Source of the DNA: Planctomycetota bacterium | GTDB taxonomy: Bacteria > Planctomycetota > UBA1135 > UBA2386 | NCBI GenBank assembly: GCA_020638695.1 | Contig: JACKIB010000048.1 | Span: 1 to 10,940 of the forward strand | Direction of reading: 5' to 3' | DNA: 10,940 nt | Shown: piece by piece, positions 5,849 to 10,940 of the stretch | How positions within the stretch are numbered: the stretch's first letter is position 1 | Layout: every line of letters begins with the position of its first letter | Notes under the pieces: generated by a model | The model's input: the letters and a program-made list of their open reading frames with translations, nothing else | The model's database searches: none | Told to the model about the DNA's origin: nothing | Position numbers and translations under genes: made by a program

Positions 5849-8746
5849 TCACCTGCGGCGCAGTGGAGCTTCGGTGTTCCCCTTCTGTCGCGCGGACTCA
5901 CGTGCCAACTGCCGCATCAGCTCGGCGATCTGCTCTTCAAGCCGGCGCCGGGTCGCCTCGAGGGCGGCCTTGCTCTTGGCGTCCGTCTGGTCGAGCTTGC
6001 GCAGCGCGGCGGCGCGCAGCTTCAGTTTCTCCAGAGAGGTGCGCAGCTGCTCGGCATCGCGTCGCACTTCATCCGGCACGGTCATCGACCGGTCGCGAAC
6101 TTCCAGGTCGACTTGATCATGGCCGCGGACCTCGATCGTCTTGCGCGACACGTTGACGTTGGTGCTGACGATGCGCAGCGTGATGTAGTGCTTCCCTGGG
6201 TCCAACGCGACCGGGCAGACGAACTTGGCGCTCTTGCGATCCTTGGCGATCTCCAGGCACTCCTCCGCGGTGGCGCTCACGTAGAGCTTCATCTGGTTGT
6301 TCGCGTCGTACACGTAGAAGTTGAACCGATACGCGTCCTGGATGTTGCGGCTGGATCGGATCGAGATGCGCAGCGGCGTGCCGCGGGTCAGCTTGACGTC
6401 GATCGTCTGGGGTTTGCCCTCCGACGCCGGGATCTCGACGGTCTTCAGCAGGAACTCGGGGTGTAGGAGGCGTGCGGTGGCGCTGCCGAGGTCGCGCAGC
6501 GCGAGCTTCCAGCTGCCGGACGCGTCCCGGCGTACGCGCAAGCCGGAGTCGCCGTAGAGGTACGGCCGCCCGTTCTGGAAGTTCATGCCCGACAGCTCGA
6601 CGCGAAACTCGGTGCGCGTGTCGCCGAGGCCAGCGAACTTGAAATCAATGGAGCGGGCGATGCTGCGTTGGTCGATGCGCAGCGGTAGGCGTCCACCCTG
6701 CGCCTTGCGTTGCCGCTCGAGGATCTCCTCGGTCAAGCGAAGCGGCTCGGAGTGGCGCAGGTAGATGTTCAGCGTCATGTCGCCCCCCATACTGGGGAAG
6801 CGCGCCAACACCGCCCCGCAACCGCGGATCACCGGCACCGTGCGGTTGTTGGTGCGCGCAGTCGCGGTTAGTGCCTCGCGGTGCACCGGTTGGTTGCCGA
6901 GCGGCATCACCACCGGCAGGGTGGCCGAACCGACTACGCGGTTCAGGGTGCCGGACTCGAGCGGACCCGGGGACATGCGCAGGATCCCGAACATGTCGCT
7001 GACCCGGGTCGCCAGTGCAGCGGGGTAGTCGAGGACCAGAATGCGCCCCATACTGTCGCTGGTCAGCGAGGTGTTGGTCCGCAGCTGCGAGCGGATCTGG
7101 TTCAGTGCGTTGTTCTGGAACGACGCGTACACGCGCACCGGCGCGAACGGCACCGGGCGGTCCTTCTCGTCGACGATCAGCACGCGGAACCGCTCCACCG
7201 GCGACACCGTGATCGACTTGGGGGTCGGGCGACCACTGGTGACGCGTAGGAACGTCGACACCTGGGTGAATCCCGGAGCGACGATCTGCACGGTGTGGTT
7301 GCCGGGGCGCAAGTGGTCGATCCGCATCCGACCCTTCGCGTCGGTGCGCGGCATGCGACCCAGACAGGCGCCGAGTTCGAACGAGCCGCTGTTGAGCACG
7401 GCGTAGGCGCCGGGCACCGGACGGCCGTCGATGTCCACGACCGTCACATCGAGCGCACCCACCCGCTGCCGCCGCCCGAGCGAAACGGTTCGCGTGCCCG
7501 GAATCTCGCGCGGTTCGAAGTAGAGGTACGGCGCGAAGCCGCGCGCTTGGATCAGCAGGAACCCGGCCATCGGCAGGGCGCTGTCCGGCAGTTCGACCCG
7601 ACAGCCCTGGACCGTCATGCGCCGCCGCGCGCGCGCTGGACCGAGCTGCTTGTCGCGGATGTTGACCGGAAGATCGACCAGATCGAAGAACCGGGCGTCC
7701 GCACCTTCGACCGGATTCCCCTCGTCATCGCGGAGCTCCAGGATGCGTCGCTCGACCGTCGGGATCGGCTTCAGGTCTATGGTCAGCTGAGACGGGTCGA
7801 CACCGTTGACGTCGACCGCCAGGCAGCCGGCGGCCTCCACGGCGAGCAACCCCATGCGCTGGCCGTCGACCACCCGCTGCGGATCCACGGCGAGCCACCG
7901 TGCTTCACCATCCGGGCAGCGGTAGAGACCGCGGGGCTGCTGCAGCGCGGCGCCTCCGGCGTGGCGCAACTGGCAGACCGATGCCTTGGGATCCGGACTC
8001 GCCCGCAGGGTGAGTTCTTTCTGGTCGAGTTCGATGCGTTCCGGTGTTCCGGTGCACCCGGGGCAGACCAGCTGGGCTTCGACACCGATCGGCAGTACCA
8101 GGTTGTTCAGGGTGCCGAGTGCGAACGGCGACGGGACGAACGACACCGGCACCGCGAGCTTGCCGCTCGCGGGGATCGGGTACCACTGGTCGAGGGTCAG
8201 GTGTGGTGCGGCACTGTTGCTGAAGCGACGGATCCGCAGCAGGGCGCCGGCCGGGGGCTTGTCGATCGTCACCGCCAGCATCTGGTTCGCGGTGACTGCG
8301 TGCAGCTCGACCTTCGACCCGAGGTAGCCGCGCACGCCGTTCGGCAGCGGTTCGACCCAGGGGTGGAAACCCTCCTTCTCGACCACCAGGCTCATCGAGC
8401 CGGCAGTCTGTGGACTGAACAGCCGGTGCAGCTCGGTCAGGGGTAGGAAGAACTCGCCGTCGCGACTGGTGCGGACGCTCGGCAGCGGCTGACTGCGCAG
8501 CACGGTGTTGCGCCAGTGCACGCTGTCGGCGCTGTCGAGTTCGGTGCGGAAGTAGACCCGCGCCCCGGCCACCGGTTTGCCGTCCTGGTCGAGCACCTTG
8601 CCGTGTGGCGGTTGGTCGGCTGCGAAGTTCGGTTCGGAACGACCCGCCGCGCGTTCTCCGGGGCGACTCTCTCCCTGGCCCGGCAGCGACGCCACGAGTG
8701 CAGCGACGGCCAGCACACCCATCCGTGTTCGAAGCACTGCGCACAT
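5849..8746 (-). CDS. Large secreted protein with carboxypeptidase-regulatory-like repeats and C-terminal coiled coil
   Basis: A 965-residue protein with an N-terminal signal (hydrophobic M-G-V-L-A-V-A-A-L-V-A at 9-19). It has about four regions with the carboxypeptidase-regulatory-like pattern of a D-x-x-G-x-P-V turn, then D-x-x-G-x and a closing strand. They start near 48 (V-L-D-Q-D-G-K-P-V), 336 (L-R-D-D-E-G-N-P-V), 434 (V-V-D-I-D-G-R-P-V) and 523 (I-V-D-E-K-D-R-P-V). The third is the most complete, with D-A-K-G-R-M-R-I and a closing I-V-A-P-G-F. Residues about 600-885 look beta-rich but match nothing I know. Residues about 888-955 are charged, heptad-like and probably a coiled coil. Around ten cysteines, including C-P-G-C at 228-231, suggest disulfides. 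Such repeats usually serve structure or binding, not catalysis. ATG 8746 is used; ATG 8722 would give a shorter signal and is possible. It precedes the methyltransferase by 7 nt, probably as an operon. Confidence 0.85.
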   Translation of the reverse strand: MCAVLRTRMGVLAVAALVASLPGQGESRPGERAAGRSEPNFAADQPPHGKVLDQDGKPVAGARVYFRTELDSADSVHWRNTVLRSQPLPSVRTSRDGEFFLPLTELHRLFSPQTAGSMSLVVEKEGFHPWVEPLPNGVRGYLGSKVELHAVTANQMLAVTIDKPPAGALLRIRRFSNSAAPHLTLDQWYPIPASGKLAVPVSFVPSPFALGTLNNLVLPIGVEAQLVCPGCTGTPERIELDQKELTLRASPDPKASVCQLRHAGGAALQQPRGLYRCPDGEARWLAVDPQRVVDGQRMGLLAVEAAGCLAVDVNGVDPSQLTIDLKPIPTVERRILELRDDEGNPVEGADARFFDLVDLPVNIRDKQLGPARARRRMTVQGCRVELPDSALPMAGFLLIQARGFAPYLYFEPREIPGTRTVSLGRRQRVGALDVTVVDIDGRPVPGAYAVLNSGSFELGACLGRMPRTDAKGRMRIDHLRPGNHTVQIVAPGFTQVSTFLRVTSGRPTPKSITVSPVERFRVLIVDEKDRPVPFAPVRVYASFQNNALNQIRSQLRTNTSLTSDSMGRILVLDYPAALATRVSDMFGILRMSPGPLESGTLNRVVGSATLPVVMPLGNQPVHREALTATARTNNRTVPVIRGCGAVLARFPSMGGDMTLNIYLRHSEPLRLTEEILERQRKAQGGRLPLRIDQRSIARSIDFKFAGLGDTRTEFRVELSGMNFQNGRPYLYGDSGLRVRRDASGSWKLALRDLGSATARLLHPEFLLKTVEIPASEGKPQTIDVKLTRGTPLRISIRSSRNIQDAYRFNFYVYDANNQMKLYVSATAEECLEIAKDRKSAKFVCPVALDPGKHYITLRIVSTNVNVSRKTIEVRGHDQVDLEVRDRSMTVPDEVRRDAEQLRTSLEKLKLRAAALRKLDQTDAKSKAALEATRRRLEEQIAELMRQLARESARQKGNTEAPLRRR

Positions 8747-8857
8747 TGCGTCGAGGATACCCGCATTCCATGGCGCGGCGACGCGACCGCTGACGATTGC
8801 CGGGCCTTGAATCGACTGAATCCCGCACGGCCCGCCTAGACCGCGCAGGGTCGCCGG

Positions 8858-10120
8858 CTACTCGAGGGTGACTTGCAGCGTGTGCGGCGCGCCGTTGCGC
8901 AGCAGCTCGACCTCCACCTTCTGGCCGCGACGCAGCTTCAGCCGCACGAAGGCGTGGAAGTGCGCCATGTCGGCAAAATCGTTCCGGCCCGCGTAGCGCA
9001 CCACCACATCCCCTTGGCGCAGTCCGCGGCGGCGGTTCTCCCTGCCCTGCTCGGGGTAGTCACCCCAGTCGACGATGTACCGGACGCGGAAGGCCCAGGA
9101 TCGCGCGGGGATCCCCAGCGCCCGCTTGGCCGCGGCGTCGAGCAGTGGCCCGCCCATTCCCGGTGCGGGCCGAAGCGCCCACTTGTATGGTCGCCAAGAC
9201 CACGCCAGCAGGTCGCCGCGCTTGAACCCGTCGGCCAACGGGAGCGCCACGCGTCGGGCTTCCCCGCCGCGGCGCAGGGTGAGTGCGAGCGTGCCGCCGC
9301 TGGCCGGCATTCGGTCCAATACCCAACTCAGGTCCATGACCGTCTGCACCGGCTGGTCGCCCGCCTGCACCAACTCGTCCCCCACGCGGAGCCCGGCACG
9401 CTCCGCCACGGAGTCCTTGGCGATCGCGGCGACGCGGTTCTGCGCGACCGGCTCCATCTGCAGCCCGAGCCGCTCCGGCCCCGGCCAGATCCATACTTGA
9501 TCCGGATCGAAGGTGCCGCGCGCCTGACGGTCGCGCACCTGCGCCTCGTGCACTGTGTGGCAGTGGATGCACGCGGGCCGCTGGGGCTTCTTCGCCATGC
9601 GCCTTGCAAAGCTCTCGATGTCGTACACCGTCTGCCGCGGCTTGGGCTTCGGCCGGACGACGGGGCGGTGTGTGCGGTGCTCGACGAGGGTCGCGCGCAT
9701 CACCCGAAGTAGCGCCGGCATCGACATCCATGCGCTCGGATCCGCCTTGGTGCGGCCGCCGAGGCGGTGGTACACCGTGCCGTCGGGGTGGGCCAGCAGC
9801 ACCGCGAGCGTCAGGTCGAAGTCGAACCGGTAGCGGTTCAGGTCGAGTGCTTGGACATCGGTGACACGCACGCACACCCAGTCCTCGGCGAGCTTGTGGA
9901 ACTCCAGCGGCGGACGGACCAACTGGTCGTCCAGGGACGCGCAGTCCTTTCAACGCTGTCAACGAAATACCAACAGCAGCGGTTTGCCGGTGCGCGTCGC
10001 GAGCTGCTCGGCGTTCTCGAGATTCGTCAGCCAAGGGAACGTCGCCTTCGCGGCGGGCTGCGCCGCACCCGCGCTCGCCAGTGCGAGCGCGGCCGCCAGG
10101 ATCGGATGGTTGCTCCGCAT
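8858..10120 (-). CDS. Thioredoxin-like/PDZ selenoprotein with UxxU site, two in-frame TGA read as selenocysteine
   Basis: The minus frame opens at ATG 10120 and ends at TAG 8858: 420 residues if TGA at 9959-9961 and 9950-9952 are read as selenocysteine (Sec54, Sec57). Residues 1-20 are a signal peptide (A-A-A-L-A-L-A-S-A-G-A-A), so the protein is exported. A thioredoxin-like domain follows: strand K-P-L-L-L-V-F, then R-U-Q-R-U-K-D-C with both TGAs where thioredoxins carry CxxC, plus V-L-L-A-H-P-D-G near 107-114. C-I-H-C-H at 184-188 has the haem c attachment pattern. A PDZ domain spans about 218-296 (A-G-L-R-V-G-D-E-L at 242-250), and a second PDZ-like part about 366-418 (L-R-Q-G-D-V-V-V). 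I recall a planctomycete family described as Trx7/PDZ (seleno)protein that fits. Standard gene callers would report only 8858-9922 from TTG and lose the signal and redox site. Weak GGTGG lies 12 nt before the ATG. The upstream neighbour is methionine sulfoxide reductase B. Confidence 0.87.
9911..9933 (-). promoter_or_regulatory. Candidate bacterial SECIS hairpin for both selenocysteine codons
   Basis: The mRNA here folds as GGACGACC, loop AGUU, GGUC, one bulged C, GUCC: eight Watson-Crick pairs, plus a U-G pair at the base. The stem begins 17 nt after the second UGA. The loop begins 25 nt after the second UGA and 34 nt after the first. As I recall the bacterial SECIS model, it wants a stem of at least four pairs, a short loop with G among its first two bases, and a loop roughly 16-37 nt past the UGA. 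All are met for both codons. No folding program was run. Confidence 0.6.
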
Positions 10121-10277
10121 GCAGTCAGCATGCCACCCGAACCGGGCGATTCGCGAGCAGGGTCACGAGATCGTGCGAGGTTTCTGCCGGCGTGTGGAGC
10201 ACCGAGTCCTGCGCAGACCCGGAGTGCACCCTGGAATGGCGGGTGCCGGGGTGCCCGCTCGCGTGCCCGCGCGCCGA

Positions 10278-10895
10278 TCAGGGAGCCTTCTTGTCCTGGT
10301 CGCGAGGTGCTTCCTTGCCGTGGCCTCCGGTCGCGGCGCGGAACCGAAGCGAGGCGGAGTTGATGCAGTACCGCTGTCCGGTCGGGGCCGGGCCATCGGG
10401 GAAGCGGTGGCCGAGGTGACCGCCACAGCGCCGGCAGTGCACTTCGGTGCGCACCATGCCGTGGGTATCGTCGACTTCGGTCTCGACCGCACCCTTTTCG
10501 GCTGGTGCGGTGAAGCTCGGCCATCCGGTGCCGGAGTCGAACTTCGCCGCGGAGCGGAACAGTTCCTCGCCGCAGCCGGCGCACAGATAGGTGCCGTCGG
10601 CGTGGTTGTTCCAGAACTCCCCGGTGAACGCCCGCTCGGTGCCCTGCTGGCGCAGGACGCGGTACTGTTCCGGGGTCAGCAGGCGCTGCCATTCTGCGTC
10701 GGATCGGGTGATCCGCGCACCGGAATCGCTCTTCGCCGCGGGGTGGTTCGAGGGGGCGCCATCATCCATGGTTTTCTCCGCTGTGGGTTGGGATGTCGGT
10801 TGACTGGTCGGCTGCATCGATCGGGTGACGCGGACCTTTCCCGTACAGCCGGCGGCACAGAGCAGGAGGAAGATCGTCAGGGCGTGCGTGCGCAT
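10278..10895 (-). CDS. msrB: Peptide-methionine (R)-S-oxide reductase, lipoprotein form
   Basis: A 205-residue MsrB that reduces the R form of methionine sulfoxide in proteins, using Cys177 (R-Y-C-I-N-S-A-S-L) as nucleophile. Zinc-binding cysteine pairs are C-A-G-C at 105-108 and C-R-R-C at 154-157. The S-G-T-G-W-P-S-F (121-128) and G-G-H-L-G-H-R-F (158-165) motifs are typical. The MsrB core covers about 60-187; the rest is a signal and linker. Residues 1-17 form a lipoprotein-like signal (L-T-I-F-L-L-L-C-A-A-G-C, lipid-bearing Cys17). A flexible linker with S-Q-P-T repeats follows, so it acts outside the cytoplasm. Start ATG 10895 opens the signal directly; an in-frame GTG at 10925 would put ten extra residues ahead of it. 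The catalytic residue is Cys, not selenocysteine. It lies 157 bp upstream of the selenoprotein on the same strand, probably one redox-repair locus. Confidence 0.93.
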   Translation of the reverse strand: MRTHALTIFLLLCAAGCTGKVRVTRSMQPTSQPTSQPTAEKTMDDGAPSNHPAAKSDSGARITRSDAEWQRLLTPEQYRVLRQQGTERAFTGEFWNNHADGTYLCAGCGEELFRSAAKFDSGTGWPSFTAPAEKGAVETEVDDTHGMVRTEVHCRRCGGHLGHRFPDGPAPTGQRYCINSASLRFRAATGGHGKEAPRDQDKKAP

Positions 10896-10922
10896 GGGCG
10901 GAGACAGCGATTCGTTGGGAGT

Positions 10923-10935
10923 CACACCGGGTGTG
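10923..10935. repeat. Inverted repeat CACACC-G-GGTGTG upstream of msrB
   Basis: Two six-base arms flank one central G, 27 nt upstream of the msrB ATG at 10895. It could be an operator for the redox genes. The window ends five bases further on, so its setting cannot be judged. Confidence 0.35.
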
Positions 10936-10940
10936 GGGTG

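Noticed and set aside
7295..8446. A 383-codon plus-strand frame.
   Set aside because: It is a shadow antisense to the large secreted protein, which has a signal peptide and clear repeats.
8747..8857. A promoter with TATCCT as -10 upstream of the large secreted protein.
   Set aside because: No matching -35 lies at normal spacing, and it would leave almost no leader.
8858..9922. Taking the PDZ protein as a separate 354-residue gene starting at TTG 9922.
   Set aside because: This start lies inside the thioredoxin fold and leaves no signal peptide. The frame upstream makes good protein sequence to ATG 10120 if the two TGAs are selenocysteine.
9060..10034. A 324-codon minus-strand frame overlapping the selenoprotein.
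   Set aside because: It is a different frame with low-complexity Arg/Ala/Gly-rich product. The PDZ and thioredoxin features all lie in the other frame.
10121..10277. A promoter or terminator between msrB and the selenoprotein gene.
   Set aside because: GC-rich partial repeats such as GCGGGCAC occur, but there is no T-run and no convincing -35/-10 pair.

Overview
The window is visibly GC-rich, with G or C at most third codon positions. It looks like a chromosomal piece of a planctomycete-like bacterium. The grounds are an exported Tat-type sugar isomerase and Gfo/Idh/MocA oxidoreductase, a large secreted carboxypeptidase-regulatory-like repeat protein, and a thioredoxin-like/PDZ selenoprotein of a kind I recall from Planctomycetota. 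No tRNA, rRNA, CRISPR array, IS element or clear intrinsic terminator was seen.

Left part (1-3418, minus strand): a compact sugar-acid operon reads right to left. It holds an alpha-ketoglutaric semialdehyde dehydrogenase (1820-3418), an SDR oxidoreductase joined to it by a 4-nt ATGA overlap (1035-1823), a Tat-exported TIM-barrel sugar isomerase/epimerase (113-1018), and probably the first 33 codons of a further gene running off the left edge. The dehydrogenase makes 2-oxoglutarate at the end of non-phosphorylating pentose, uronate and aldarate pathways, so the operon probably oxidises a plant or algal sugar acid.

Centre (3419-5051): a 331-bp gene-free divergent promoter region carries three separate inverted repeats. 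It is followed by a plus-strand Gfo/Idh/MocA oxidoreductase with a Tat signal and a GTG start supported by a GAGGA ribosome binding site.

Right part (5008-8746, minus strand): a 965-residue secreted protein with about four carboxypeptidase-regulatory-like beta domains and a C-terminal coiled coil is followed after 7 nt by a SAM-dependent methyltransferase. The 3' end of the methyltransferase overlaps the oxidoreductase by 44 bp, tail to tail.

Far right (8858-10895, minus strand): this is the most notable locus. A lipoprotein-type methionine sulfoxide reductase B is followed by a 420-codon gene that ordinary ORF calling breaks. Its frame runs from ATG at 10120 to TAG at 8858 through two in-frame TGA codons placed exactly at a thioredoxin-type U-x-x-U site (F-R-U-Q-R-U-K-D-C). 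A hairpin 17 nt beyond the second TGA has the geometry of a bacterial SECIS element and lies at a suitable distance from both codons. The protein also has a CxxCH motif and PDZ-like domains. Together the two genes suggest an extracytoplasmic thiol/selenol system for protein oxidation damage.
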